The notes: generated by a model from the letters alone, not told the origin. A DNA stretch of 64,000 bases from UBA2137 sp050251555 (GCA_050251555.1 JBFWMN010000001.1:1-64000), one strand, 5' to 3'; positions 34,491-43,648 are shown, counted from the first letter of the stretch. Numbers and translations are program-made.

Positions 34491-36833
34491 TTAGAAGATT
34501 TGATGATGCGCAAGAACGCCTTTCTCGCTTTCAGTTTCATATACTTGTGCAGCCACAGTTGCAAGGGCTGTGACATTCACAATGCCCCTCGGTGTTGCTG
34601 ACGGGGTCAGGATATGAACAGGTTGCGAGACACCCAGCAATAACGGGCCGATAGATACGCCATCCGTCATCATTTTCAAGAGGTTGAACGAAATATTCGC
34701 GGCATCAACATCAGGCATGATGAGAAGATTGGCTTCGCCCGTTAACTGTGCGTGCGGCATCGTGTCCTTGCGGATTTTTTCGGACAGGGCCGCGTCCGCT
34801 TGCATTTCGCCCTCAATCTCAAGGGAAGGGGCGCGTTTCTTCAGCTCAGCAACGGCCTTGCGCAGTGTGCAGGCGCGTTCTGTGTCATGTGTGCCAAAGT
34901 TAGAGTGGGAAACCAGCGCGATTTTCGGCGTAATCCCGAAACGCTTGATTTCCTCTGCGGCATGCAGCGTGATTTCGACAATCTGGTCGACAGAAGGCTG
35001 CGGGTTTACATGTGTATCGCAGACAAAGGTGGCACCTTTGCTGTGAATCAGGATCGACAGAGCCGCAGCCGTATCAACGGTGCTTTTCAGGCCGACAATA
35101 TCATTCACATGTTTCAGGTGACGGTGATAATGGCCCAATGTGCCGCAAATCATCGCATCGGCCTCGCCTTTGCGCACCATCAGAGCACCGATAACAGTGG
35201 TGTTTGTACGCAAGATGGTTTTGGCATCCGCAGGGGTGACACCGCGACGCGCCATAATGTCGTGGTAATAGCTCCAATATTCCTTGTAGCGGGGGTCATC
35301 CTCGGGATCGACAAGGTCGATGTCCTTTTCGAGATCGATACGCAGGCGCATACGCTTCAAACGTGTCTCGATCACATGTTTACGACCAATCAGGATCGGT
35401 TGGGCAAGGCCGTCATCGAGAATGACCTGAATGGCGCGTAAGGTTTTTTCTTCTTCCCCTTCACAAAAAACAATGCGCTTCGGGTTGGATTTGGCACGCG
35501 TGAAAATAGGGCGCATGACCATATCGGTGCGATAGAAATATTGCTGCAACTTCTCGCGATATGCCTTCATATCCGTGATCGGACGGGCGGCAACACCCGT
35601 ATCCATCGCGGCTTGGGCGGCGGCAGCCGAGACCTCGACAATGAGGCGCGGATCAAAAGGTTTGGGAATAAGGTACTCAGGCCCGAATTCCAATTGCTCG
35701 TCAGCATACAGTGTCGCCACTTCAGCGGTGGCTTCTTTACGGGTCAGCTCGGCAAGTGCACGCACGCAAGCCAGTTTCATTTCCTCATTGATTGTGGTCG
35801 CGCCAACATCGAGCGCGCCACGGAAGATAAAGGGGAAGCAAAGAACGTTATTGACCTGGTTCGGGTAATCCGAGCGGCCTGTGCAGATAATGGCTTCGGG
35901 CTGCGCTTCGCGGGCTTCCTCGGGCATAATCTCGGGGGTCGGGTTGGCAAGCGCCATAATAAGGGGCGCCTTTGACATTTTGGCAACCATCTCCTTGGTG
36001 ATCGCACCCGGTCCTGAAAGACCGAGGAACACGTTCGCACCGACAATGGCTTCTTCAATCGTGCGCGCCTTCGTGTCGTTGGCAAATTCTTCCTTGGCAG
36101 GGTCCATATTGGTATTGCGGCCTTTATAGACAACGCCTTCACGGTCGCAAATGGTAATGTTTTCACGCGGCAGGCCGGCTTCGACCAGCAAACGCAGGCA
36201 GGCAATCGCGGACGCACCTGCGCCAGATCCGACCAGTTTGGTCTTTTTAAAGTCACGGCCCGTGTAATGCATCCAGTTTAAGAAGGCTGCAGCCACAATA
36301 ATGGCTGTACCGTGCTGATCGTCATGAAAGACGGGAATGTTCATGCGCTCGCGGAGGCGGCGTTCGATCTCGAAACACTCGGGGGCTTTGATGTCTTCCA
36401 GATTGATCCCGCCGAATGAAGGCTCAAGGGCAGCAACAACTTCGACAAATTTATCAATGTCGGTTTCATCAACCTCAATATCGACGGAATCGATGTTGGC
36501 GAATTTTTTGAAAAGGCAGCATTTGCCTTCCATCACAGGCTTGGAGGCCAGCGCGCCGATATTGCCGAGGCCTAAAACGGCGGTTCCGTTCGAGATAACG
36601 GCGACAAGGTTACCGCGACTTGTGTAATCGAGAGCTTTGAGAGGGTCTTTTTCAATTTCAAGGCAGGGGATCGCCACACCGGGGGAATAAGCCAAGGACA
36701 GATCGCGCTGCGTTGTCAGTGGTTTTGTCGGAACAAGGGAGAGCTTACCGGGGGTGGGCTTCAAGTGGTACTCGAGCGCGGCTTCCGTTAAATCTTTATT
36801 CTTGTTGGAGTAGGTTTCCGAAACGTCGGTCAT
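34491..36833 (-). CDS. maeB: NADP-dependent malic enzyme with phosphotransacetylase domain
   Basis: The 780-residue protein is the MaeB-type fusion. Residues 1-430 are the malic enzyme: SLAYSPGVAIPCLEIE, SNGTAVLGLGNIG, FHDDQHGTAIIVAAA and LVGSGAGASAIACL (NADP site). Residues 450-780 match phosphate acetyltransferase (IVFCEGEEEKTLRAIQ, RIDLEKDIDLV, ALVSHSNFGTHDTERA), which in these fusions is thought to be regulatory rather than catalytic. It decarboxylates malate to pyruvate with NADP, feeding PpdK. Confidence 0.96.
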   Translation of the reverse strand: MTDVSETYSNKNKDLTEAALEYHLKPTPGKLSLVPTKPLTTQRDLSLAYSPGVAIPCLEIEKDPLKALDYTSRGNLVAVISNGTAVLGLGNIGALASKPVMEGKCCLFKKFANIDSVDIEVDETDIDKFVEVVAALEPSFGGINLEDIKAPECFEIERRLRERMNIPVFHDDQHGTAIIVAAAFLNWMHYTGRDFKKTKLVGSGAGASAIACLRLLVEAGLPRENITICDREGVVYKGRNTNMDPAKEEFANDTKARTIEEAIVGANVFLGLSGPGAITKEMVAKMSKAPLIMALANPTPEIMPEEAREAQPEAIICTGRSDYPNQVNNVLCFPFIFRGALDVGATTINEEMKLACVRALAELTRKEATAEVATLYADEQLEFGPEYLIPKPFDPRLIVEVSAAAAQAAMDTGVAARPITDMKAYREKLQQYFYRTDMVMRPIFTRAKSNPKRIVFCEGEEEKTLRAIQVILDDGLAQPILIGRKHVIETRLKRMRLRIDLEKDIDLVDPEDDPRYKEYWSYYHDIMARRGVTPADAKTILRTNTTVIGALMVRKGEADAMICGTLGHYHRHLKHVNDIVGLKSTVDTAAALSILIHSKGATFVCDTHVNPQPSVDQIVEITLHAAEEIKRFGITPKIALVSHSNFGTHDTERACTLRKAVAELKKRAPSLEIEGEMQADAALSEKIRKDTMPHAQLTGEANLLIMPDVDAANISFNLLKMMTDGVSIGPLLLGVSQPVHILTPSATPRGIVNVTALATVAAQVYETESEKGVLAHHQIF

Positions 36834-36912
36834 TGGCTTTGATATCCCTTGCCTCTTGCAGGCTTTGGCTTTGGCTTTAAAAAATTACAAGCAGATCAGA
36901 GAAGAAGAAAGA

Positions 36913-37000
36913 TGGTGCGGCCAAGAAGACTCGAACTTCCACGGGCTCAATGCCCACAGCGACCTCAACGCTGCGCGTCTACCAATTCCGCCATGGCCGC
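36913..37000 (-). tRNA. tRNA-Leu (anticodon GAG)
   Basis: On the minus strand the acceptor arms GCGGCCA and TGGCCGC pair, followed by discriminator A and an encoded CCA. The D arm GGAATTGGTAGAC, anticodon loop TTGAGGT on stem CAGCG/CGCTG, a long variable arm and the T arm with GTTCGAGTC are all visible. The anticodon GAG reads CUC and CUU leucine codons. It is alone between maeB and lipB. Confidence 0.95.
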
Positions 37001-37169
37001 ACTATTTTCTTTCTCTGCGCGGGGTGCAGGTCAGACCTTTCATCAAGGGTGATTCCCGCTCTCGCACATGTGAGATATCAAATCCCGTGACGGCCCGCAA
37101 CAGCGTTTCACGTTGCATTGCGGCATCTCGGGTTGCGCCTATAAAGCACACCTGCTAGGAGATTGCAAT

Positions 37170-37826
37170 ATGGAGTATGAATTTTCGCAAAAACCCGTGC
37201 CGTACGAGGCCGCGCTTGAGCTGATGGAGACCCGCGTGGCACAAATCGGGCAGGGTCTTGCAGACAATCTTTTATGGGCGTTGGAACACCCCCCTGTCTA
37301 TACGGCAGGAACGTCTGCCAAAGACTCCGATCTTGTCGATTCCCGTTTTCCGGTAATTAAGACGGGGCGGGGCGGACAATATACGTATCACGGCCCTGGA
37401 CAGCGTGTTTATTACGTGATGTATAACTTGAAGGAAATCTTCCAAACGCCTGATATCAAATGCTATGTCTGGATGTTAGAGGAGGTGCTTATCCGCACGC
37501 TTGCAGCTTTCGGAATCACAGGTGAACGCCGTGAAGGCCGTGTAGGAATCTGGGTGGTGGACCCTCAATCAGGTAAAGAAAACAAGATTGCCGCCCTCGG
37601 CGTGCGCGTTCGGAAGTGGGTCGCTTTTCATGGTGTGTCTTTGAATGTCGATCCTGATTTGTCCCATTTTACAGGGATTGTCCCGTGCGGCATTCATGAG
37701 CATGGTGTTACATCCATGGCGGCTTTGGGTATTAAACCCGCGCAAGATGAAATTGACCGTGTTTTTGCACGGGAACTGGAGGCGGTTCTGGCGAAGCCTC
37801 AATCGGCGGCTTGTGCCAAGTCATAG
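37170..37826 (+). CDS. lipB: Lipoyl(octanoyl) transferase
   Basis: The ATG at 37170 with TAGGAG eight bases upstream gives 218 residues. LipB moves the octanoyl group from ACP to the lipoyl domains of 2-oxoacid dehydrogenases. Motifs seen: LLWALEHPPVYTAGTSAKDS, RGGQYTYHGPGQRVYYVMYNL with the substrate His, the catalytic Lys in GVRVRKWVAFHG, and the catalytic Cys in IVPCGIHEHGVTSMA. LipA is not in the window. The 3' end overlaps the convergent amidohydrolase gene by 28 bases. Confidence 0.95.
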   Translation: MEYEFSQKPVPYEAALELMETRVAQIGQGLADNLLWALEHPPVYTAGTSAKDSDLVDSRFPVIKTGRGGQYTYHGPGQRVYYVMYNLKEIFQTPDIKCYVWMLEEVLIRTLAAFGITGERREGRVGIWVVDPQSGKENKIAALGVRVRKWVAFHGVSLNVDPDLSHFTGIVPCGIHEHGVTSMAALGIKPAQDEIDRVFARELEAVLAKPQSAACAKS

Positions 37827-38665
37827 GATTTAATCTCGGCAATAACCTCACCCGTTAAATCCTGTAAATCCTGCCGCAATTTTTCGAATGCGGCGGGCTT
37901 TTTCACGAGTTTCTTTTCGTCCATATAAAGAGCGCGGTTGATCTCAAGCTGGAGTGAGTGAAAACCCACTTGCGGGCGACCATATTTTTTAAGGATTTCA
38001 GCGCCCTTGTAAGGATTGTTGATACCGACCCTATAGCCGCGTTTCATCAGAAAATGGGTGATGAAGTGGGTAAAACCTTGTTCGCAACTTGTGCCGTTCC
38101 GATCGCCAATGACGAAATCAGGCAGGTTTTGAAAGCTTTGTTTGGAGGGCATGGAGTGACAATTGATATGCCAAACCTGCCCGAAGCGCGTCACAAGTTC
38201 CTCAAGGCGCGTATTGAGTGCGCCGTGATACGGGTCGTAATAGTCTTCCAGTCGCTGCTTGATGGTCGCAGGCGGCAGGCGCATCCCGTATATATCCGAC
38301 CCGTCATGACCACGGCGATAAATGACGCCATGTCCGACATCGGCGCGGCCTTTTTTATCAATCGGGCCTTCCCAGATTCCGTCCAGCAGCTTTAGATCAA
38401 TGTCATCGCGTGAGCGGTTCACATCAATGAATGTGCGTGGGAAGAGGGCGGACAGAAGTGTGCCGCCTTGTGAGGGAACATGGGCGTAGAGTTCGTCGAC
38501 AAACAGATCGGCATAACGCATCAAATCGTCTTTGTCGCAACGATAATCGAAGCTTTCAGGGAAATCCGTTCCCGAATGGGGAGAGTCGCACACAAAAGGG
38601 ACGGAAAAATCATCTTCCGGCTTGTCAAGGCTATAAACCCGCTTTACGGATGGGGTCACTCTCAT
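37799..38665 (-). CDS. N-formylglutamate amidohydrolase-like protein
   Basis: I choose the ATG at 38665, after AAAGGA, giving 288 residues; an upstream ATG at 38680 is possible. The FGase pattern is present: FVCDSPHSGTDFPE with the first metal His near residue 29, RTFIDVNRSRDDID, VWHINCHSMPS with further His, and the late GFHSLQLEINRALYMDE. The HutG-type enzyme cleaves N-formylglutamate in histidine breakdown, but no other hut gene is near, so the substrate may differ. It is divergent from serS. Confidence 0.85.
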   Translation of the reverse strand: MRVTPSVKRVYSLDKPEDDFSVPFVCDSPHSGTDFPESFDYRCDKDDLMRYADLFVDELYAHVPSQGGTLLSALFPRTFIDVNRSRDDIDLKLLDGIWEGPIDKKGRADVGHGVIYRRGHDGSDIYGMRLPPATIKQRLEDYYDPYHGALNTRLEELVTRFGQVWHINCHSMPSKQSFQNLPDFVIGDRNGTSCEQGFTHFITHFLMKRGYRVGINNPYKGAEILKKYGRPQVGFHSLQLEINRALYMDEKKLVKKPAAFEKLRQDLQDLTGEVIAEIKSYDLAQAAD

Positions 38666-38733
38666 TACCATCCTTTCCATTAGGCCCGTTTTTTGAACGC
38701 AATCACAAGAGTTTTTTGAAATTAAAGAGACCC

Positions 38734-40011
38734 ATGCACGATATTAAAGCCCTCCGCGAGACTCCTGAAAAATATGATGCCAACTGGGCGCGCCGCGGTT
38801 TGTCTCCGCAAACGCCCGAGCTTCTGGCTTTGGATAAAGAGCGCCGTGCGGCGCAAACCGAGTTGCAAGCCATGCAGCAGGCGCGCGGTGAAAAATCCAA
38901 AGAGATCGGCATGATCAAAAGTAAGGGCGGCAATGCTGACGCGCTGATGGCGGAAGTGGCAGCGCTGAAAGAGCAGATGAGCGCTTTGGAAGAAAAAGAG
39001 CGCGAACTCGGCGAAGCCTTGGATATGAAGCTGGCCTCCATTCCCAATTTGCTGGCTGACGATACGCCCGACGGAAAATCGGAAAGCGATAATGTCGAAG
39101 TCGGCTCATATGGCACGCCGAAAAACCCGAATGCGGATGTGCCTGACCACCAGACAATCGGTGAAGCTCTGGGGCTGATGGATTTTGAAGCGGCAGCAAA
39201 AATATCGGGCGCACGCTTTGTGTTCCTCAAAGGCGCATTGGCCCGTATGGAGCGTGCCTTGGCGCAATTCATGCTGGATACGCAAACAGGTGAAAACGGT
39301 TACACGGAGGTGTCGCCGCCGCTTTTGGTGCGCGACAATGCGCTTTACGGGACAGGGCAGCTTCCCAAATTTGCCGAAGATCTGTTTAAGACCACCACAG
39401 ACCATTGGCTCATCCCCACTGCCGAAGTGTCGCTGACCAATATGGTCTATGACGAAATTCTGGATGTTGCCAGTCTGCCGCGCCGTTATACGGCTTTTAC
39501 CCCGTGTTTCCGTTCTGAGGCGGGGTCAGCAGGGCGCGACACCAGAGGCATGATCCGCCAACATCAATTTTATAAGGTTGAACTCGTCTCTATCACATTG
39601 CCTGACCAATCCGAGGCCGAGCATGAGCGCATGACAAAATCCGCCGAAAGCATCCTTGAAAAACTCGAGCTGCCTTACCGCCGCATGGCTTTGTGCGCAG
39701 GCGATATCGGCTTTGGTGCGATGAAAACCTATGATCTGGAAGTCTGGGTCCCGTCGCAAAAGACCTACCGCGAAATCTCATCTTGTTCCAATTGCGGAGA
39801 TTTTCAGGCGCGCCGTATGAATGCGCGTACCAAAATTGATGGTGAGAAGGGCACAAGCTTCGTTCACACGTTGAATGGTTCGGGACTGGCTGTCGGACGT
39901 ACGCTTGTCGCCGTCATTGAAAATTACTACGACCCTGCCGATGGCAGCATTTTCGTGCCCAAAGCCCTGCAACCTTATATGGGCGGCCTGACCAAGATTA
40001 CAAAAGTTTAA
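38734..40011 (+). CDS. serS: Seryl-tRNA synthetase
   Basis: The start at 38734 (MHDIKALRETPEKYDANWAR) gives 425 residues. The N-terminal tRNA-binding coiled-coil arm lies about residues 30-100 (LLALDKERRAAQTELQAMQQ onward). Class II motifs follow: motif 2 FRSEAGSAGRDTRGMIRQHQFYKVE and motif 3 NGSGLAVGRTLVAVIENY. It charges tRNA-Ser. It leads the run with pcm and nlpD; pcm starts 8 bases after its stop. Confidence 0.97.
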   Translation: MHDIKALRETPEKYDANWARRGLSPQTPELLALDKERRAAQTELQAMQQARGEKSKEIGMIKSKGGNADALMAEVAALKEQMSALEEKERELGEALDMKLASIPNLLADDTPDGKSESDNVEVGSYGTPKNPNADVPDHQTIGEALGLMDFEAAAKISGARFVFLKGALARMERALAQFMLDTQTGENGYTEVSPPLLVRDNALYGTGQLPKFAEDLFKTTTDHWLIPTAEVSLTNMVYDEILDVASLPRRYTAFTPCFRSEAGSAGRDTRGMIRQHQFYKVELVSITLPDQSEAEHERMTKSAESILEKLELPYRRMALCAGDIGFGAMKTYDLEVWVPSQKTYREISSCSNCGDFQARRMNARTKIDGEKGTSFVHTLNGSGLAVGRTLVAVIENYYDPADGSIFVPKALQPYMGGLTKITKV

Positions 40012-40019
40012 ACGCCAAC

Positions 40020-40706
40020 ATGAACGAACTCGACACACGTAAAATTCGCCTGATTATGCAGCTCCGAAGCCTCGGCATTCAGGATACTGCCGTGCTGTCG
40101 GCAATCGAGACGACGCCGCGTGAATTGTTCGTGCCGCAAGCCATTCGCCATCAGGCTTATGAAGATAAAGCTCTGCCGATCGGTCTGGAACAAACCATCT
40201 CCCAGCCCTATATCGTGGCATTGATGACGCAAGCTTTGGAGCTCAATGATCGCCATAAAGTCCTCGAAGTTGGAACGGGGTCCGGCTATCAGGCGGCAAT
40301 TTTGGCCAAGCTCTGCCGTCGTGTCTATACGGTGGAGCGTCACCGCCCGCTCTTGGAAGTGGCTGAGCAGCGCTTTGATCAATTGAAACTGAGAAACATT
40401 ACGGCACTGGCTGCTGACGGGATGAAAGGCTGGCCCGAGCAAGCCCCCTTTGACCGTATGATTTTGACCGCTGCAGCCTTTAACGAGCCACCCCAAGCTC
40501 TTCTGGACCAGATGGCGGACGGCGGCATTATGGTTGCACCCGTGACCCGCGCCGATAAAGTCCAGATGCTGCGCCGTTACCGTAAGGAAAGCGCCGATAC
40601 GTTCGCCATCAAGGATTTGTGCGAGGTGCGTTTCGTGCCGCTATTGCCCGATGTTGTGGCGCGTACCGTCTATACGGACGGAGATTTGCGCGAGGTGAAG
40701 GCATGA
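40020..40706 (+). CDS. pcm: Protein-L-isoaspartate O-methyltransferase
   Basis: This 228-residue protein repairs isoaspartyl residues by methylating them with S-adenosylmethionine. It shows the start RLIMQLRSLGIQDTAVLSAIE, FVPQAIRHQAYEDKALPIGLEQTISQPYIVALM, and the SAM-binding loop VLEVGTGSGYQAAILAKL near residue 82. Genes pcm and nlpD overlap by ATGA. The usual surE between serS and pcm is absent. Confidence 0.95.
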   Translation: MNELDTRKIRLIMQLRSLGIQDTAVLSAIETTPRELFVPQAIRHQAYEDKALPIGLEQTISQPYIVALMTQALELNDRHKVLEVGTGSGYQAAILAKLCRRVYTVERHRPLLEVAEQRFDQLKLRNITALAADGMKGWPEQAPFDRMILTAAAFNEPPQALLDQMADGGIMVAPVTRADKVQMLRRYRKESADTFAIKDLCEVRFVPLLPDVVARTVYTDGDLREVKA

Positions 40707-41767
40707 GAGGTTTGAAAACGCTTCTGGTACTGTCACTGGCTGTTTTGCCGACAGCGTGTGCGAGTGAGAACAACGCCAATGTCCCTGTCTATTATTACGG
40801 GCAAGGGAAGGGGGCAGGCTCTACCGGTGCGCATGTCGCGATGATGGGCGATACGGTGGACACCATTGCGGCGCGCTATAATGTACCGCGCCTTGATTTG
40901 ATCGAGCTCAATCATTTGGAACAGCCCTATACGCTGTTTGTCGGGCAGCGTTTACTGTTGCCCGCGCCGCGTACCTATACGGTCGGGCAGGATGACTCGG
41001 TGGCCTCCATCGCCAAAACATTCGGGACAAGCCCCGAAGAGTTGGCGCGTTTGAATAATCTGCAAGCGCCGTTTCGCCTGACATTGGGGCAAAAACTGGA
41101 AATTCCGGCACTTTCGGGCGCGGCAAACGATTCCGCCTCCATGGCTTATCTGACCCTTGAGCCACCCGTTCCCAAAGTTGAAGGTGCGGCGCTTGAGCCT
41201 TTGAATACCTTCCCGCCAGCGATGGACACGCCGCCGCAAGGGCAACCCCTTCCTGCCGAGACACCGCCACCAACGCAGACAGCGTCCTTGCCGCAACCTG
41301 CCGTGCCTCAAGCCGTACCACCACCCCAAGCGCCACCCAAACCTGCGGGGCAGGCGATTGATGTCTCCAAAATTAAAGTCCCTGCAAGAGGGGGTGCCAA
41401 AATGGTGCGGCCCGTACAGGGGAATATTGCCTCCAGCTTCGGCCCGAAAGCCGATACGTTACAAAATGACGGCATCAATATTGTCGCGGTACGCGGGGCA
41501 CCTGTCCGCGCTGCCGAAAACGGTGTTGTCATCTATGCGGGTGAGGATCTCGCCAGCTATGGCAAGCTGACCCTCGTGAAACATGAGGGCGGTCTGGTGA
41601 CAGCCTATGCGCATCAGGACAAGTTTCTGGTGACAAAGGGCCAAGTGGTCAATCGCGGGCAGACCATCGGTACGGTGGGCTCAAGCGGGAATGTCCAGAC
41701 CCCGCAACTTCATTTTGAAGTCCGTAAAGGCTCCAAGCCCGTTAATCCGACCGCTTATCTTGAGTAA
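40703..41767 (+). CDS. nlpD: LysM–M23 lipoprotein, NlpD-like
   Basis: The start at 40703 overlaps the pcm stop and gives 354 residues. A lipoprotein signal ends in LPTAC (Cys near residue 16). Two LysM motifs follow (about 50-90 and 93-135: IAARYNVPRLDLIELNHL and VASIAKTFGTSPEELARLNN), then a Pro/Gln-rich linker and the M23 LytM domain from about residue 228. Two of three zinc ligands are replaced (NDGIN for HxxxD; QLHF keeps one His), so it should activate amidases during division rather than cut peptidoglycan, as NlpD does. Its 3' part is repeated at 43071-43602. Confidence 0.9.
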   Translation: MRGLKTLLVLSLAVLPTACASENNANVPVYYYGQGKGAGSTGAHVAMMGDTVDTIAARYNVPRLDLIELNHLEQPYTLFVGQRLLLPAPRTYTVGQDDSVASIAKTFGTSPEELARLNNLQAPFRLTLGQKLEIPALSGAANDSASMAYLTLEPPVPKVEGAALEPLNTFPPAMDTPPQGQPLPAETPPPTQTASLPQPAVPQAVPPPQAPPKPAGQAIDVSKIKVPARGGAKMVRPVQGNIASSFGPKADTLQNDGINIVAVRGAPVRAAENGVVIYAGEDLASYGKLTLVKHEGGLVTAYAHQDKFLVTKGQVVNRGQTIGTVGSSGNVQTPQLHFEVRKGSKPVNPTAYLE

Positions 41768-41895
41768 AACGAAGCCCTATACGTTGCCTTTTTCATGCAA
41801 TGGCATGATAAAGGTTTTTATAGGCACACGTGTTTCTGGCTCTTTCGCATAACTTTAGAAAATGTGACTTTGCAATAATTGACTCTTCAGAATTT
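41358..41895 (+). repeat. Direct repeat copy A: nlpD 3' end, terminator and spacer
   Basis: This stretch recurs at 43071-43602, about 1.7 kb downstream. It covers the linker and LytM domain of nlpD, the terminator and about 75 further bases ending in GACTCTTCAGAATTT. By eye the coding part differs at about 22 of 366 positions, mostly third codon positions; the spacer carries several indels. Confidence 0.9.
41787..41819 (+). terminator. Rho-independent terminator after nlpD
   Basis: The stem pairs CCTTT.TCATGC with GCATGA.AAAGG around loop AATG (11 pairs, one T-T mismatch) and is followed by TTTTT. A copy with one bulged T follows the repeated nlpD end at 43496-43524. Confidence 0.75.
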
Positions 41896-41905
41896 GCGCT
41901 ATAAG
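41879..41905 (+). promoter_or_regulatory. Possible promoter before the first NTR-like gene
   Basis: TTGACT and TATAAG stand 15 bases apart, 38 bases before the ATG at 41943. The repeated spacer keeps TTGACT at 43586 with TTTAAG at the same distance. Because a terminator lies upstream, each unit needs its own promoter; the short spacing makes this a weak call. Confidence 0.3.
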
Positions 41906-41942
41906 TGTAAAGAAATCTTATACGCGCAGGGAAAAAATAAAA

Positions 41943-42710
41943 ATGCTTAACAGAGGCAATCGGTTAGCAAAGGCTTGGGGGTTTTTCAGGCTTTTTTTAT
42001 TGTGTGTCTTGGCAGTATGTATCTTACCAACGCCGTCCAGTGCGATGGAATGTCTCCGCCGCCCCCCTTTAAGTGAGGCAATCAAAAACTCAGATGTCAT
42101 CGTTAAAGTATTTGTAGATCATCAAAAATCCAAATCTCCTCTCGTTGTAGAACGTATCTACAAAGATAATTCAAAAAGTTTGAAAGAAGGCCAGAGAGTT
42201 TCTGCATCAGAAGCCGGCGCACTTTTTTCAGGTTTTAACTATGAAGATGGAGAAGAATGGTTCATCTATGGGAACAAAACTGAGCGCGCATTTATCAAAA
42301 ACGCCTGTGGACCAAGCTTTCTCACACCTGATTATTTGATCCATCATTTTGGGGAAACGTCTAAAACAGAATATTACCTCAAAAATGGCTATCTTGTTTT
42401 TACTGGAAAACTTTTAGATACAAGTGACGATCAGTTCCAGTTCCGAATAGAGAAGCTTCTTGGCGGTGGATACGAAAAAGCTGAAATTTCAATAATATTT
42501 AAAGACCCAAAATGTTCTAAAAACTTTGAAAAAGACAAAGAATACTTTGTTATAGCCGGATCAAATAATATACCTACAGCTCCAAAATTTCTGGGTCAAT
42601 GTACCAATTATTCACCTTATCCAACTGATTTAGAAAAAACTTTAAATGGCTTAAACCCTAGGAGTTCATTATGGCATTCACTGTCCCAACAAATTATGAA
42701 GTTCTTTTAA
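41943..42710 (+). CDS. Secreted protein with two NTR/TIMP-like repeats (unit 1)
   Basis: The 255-residue product has a signal peptide ending near TPSSA (residue 34). The mature chain starts MECLRRPPLSEAIKNSDVIV; tissue inhibitors of metalloproteinases begin with Cys-x-Cys...AFCNSDLVI, and the spacing of Cys, NSD, YK (RIYKDN), EEWFIYG and CG is alike. A second repeat runs from about residue 148 (NGYLVFTGKLLDTSDD, then CSKNFEKDKEYFVIAGSNN and GQCTNY). An OB-like NTR fold is inferred from this pattern. It lies directly upstream of a metzincin fragment and overlaps its start by 40 bases. DNA here is clearly AT-richer than in neighbouring core genes. Confidence 0.65.
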   Translation: MLNRGNRLAKAWGFFRLFLLCVLAVCILPTPSSAMECLRRPPLSEAIKNSDVIVKVFVDHQKSKSPLVVERIYKDNSKSLKEGQRVSASEAGALFSGFNYEDGEEWFIYGNKTERAFIKNACGPSFLTPDYLIHHFGETSKTEYYLKNGYLVFTGKLLDTSDDQFQFRIEKLLGGGYEKAEISIIFKDPKCSKNFEKDKEYFVIAGSNNIPTAPKFLGQCTNYSPYPTDLEKTLNGLNPRSSLWHSLSQQIMKFF

Positions 42711-43183
42711 CGTGGAACACGCCTGTAGACAATCCCAACTCTCTAGAAGATGAGTTTTTCAATTCCATTGGTGCCGTAGAGCCTTGGTCATGGACAGGAT
42801 ATTCCGGTACTAGTGCCACCATCAATTATAGCCTGCTAGCGGCAAACTCTTTTTTTGCAGGATCATCAATCCCATTTACCCCTACTTCCTCTACAGACTT
42901 ACCTGCAACTGTGATTGCAATTCAACCTATCTTAAATTTGATAAAGAATGTCGCAAATGTAAGTTTTATAAATGATGATACAAATCCTGATTTTGTCATA
43001 TCTACTGTAAATACAACTTCCTACGCCGGTTTAGCAGTACCCTCAATAACAAACCAAGATGTATCTGTAGTTGATGTTTCCAAAATTAAAGTCCCTGCAA
43101 GGGGGGGGCGCAAAAATGGTGCGCCCCGTTCAGGGCAATATTGCCTCCGGCTTCGGGCCGAAAGCCGATACGTTACAAAATGA
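42671..43183 (+). pseudogene. Truncated M10 metzincin joined to nlpD-derived sequence
   Basis: AGGAG precedes the ATG. The first 133 codons match the start of the RTX protease at 44520 (WSWTGYSGTSATINYSL against FSWTGQLGATANVTFTL; ILNLIKNVANVSF against VLKLISNVANINF). The zinc motif would come about 30 residues later but is missing: at 43071 the frame enters the nlpD repeat, reads DVSKIKVPARGG in the nlpD frame, then shifts at a run of eight G and stops at 43183. It is a protease stump, probably without activity. Confidence 0.8.
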
Positions 43184-43481
43184 CGGCATCAATATTGTCG
43201 CCGTGCGCGGGGCACCTGTCCGTGCTGCCGAAAACGGTGTTGTCATCTATGCGGGTGAGGATCTCGCCAGCTATGGCAAGTTGATCCTCGTGAAACATGA
43301 AGGCGGGCTGGTGACAGCCTACGCGCATCAGGATAAGTTTCTGGTGACAAAGGGTCAAGTGGTCAATCGCGGGCAGACCATCGGTACGGTGGGTTCAAGC
43401 GGGAATGTCCAGACCCCGCAACTCCATTTTGAAGTCCGCAAAGGCTCCAAACCCGTTAATCCGACGACCTATCTTGAGTAA
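43071..43481 (+). pseudogene. Second copy of the NlpD LytM domain, without start or signal
   Basis: The frame reads from about 43098 to the stop at 43481 and encodes KMVRPVQGNIASGFGPKADT to PVNPTTYLE, nearly the same as NlpD. Only a few residues differ (S to G, T to I, A to T). There is no LysM part, lipobox or ribosome site, and the frame is one base off from the upstream stump. It is best seen as a recombination remnant. Confidence 0.85.
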
Positions 43482-43495
43482 GAAGTGGCGTTGCC

Positions 43496-43524
43496 CTTTT
43501 CATGCAATGGCATGATAAAGTTTT
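43496..43524 (+). terminator. Terminator in repeat copy B
   Basis: CTTTTCATGC and GCATGATAAAG pair around AATG with one bulged T, followed by TTTTATTT. It is the diverged partner of the terminator at 41787-41819. Confidence 0.6.
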
Positions 43525-43648
43525 ATTTAGTCACGCGTATTTCTGCCTCTTTCGCATAACTTTAGAAAATGTGACTTTGCAGTCATTGACTCTTCAGAAT
43601 TTCACCTTTAAGGCTAGAAATCCATACATACACGGGGGAACATTTCTT

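Larger units (their letters stand above)
43071..43602 (+). repeat. Direct repeat copy B of the nlpD 3' end and spacer
   Basis: This is the counterpart of 41358-41895. Similarity begins sharply at TTGATGT and ends after TCTTCAGAATTT; what follows is unlike copy A. Terminator and possible promoter are kept. Substitutions are mostly synonymous. Confidence 0.9.

Noticed and set aside
34752..35441. 229-codon frame antisense to maeB
   Set aside because: Same reason: inside the phosphotransacetylase domain of maeB, no ribosome site or motif.
43502..43648. N-terminal extension of the unit 2 NTR-like protein
   Set aside because: The frame starts inside the terminator hairpin and crosses the repeated non-coding spacer; the ATG at 43649 has a ribosome site.
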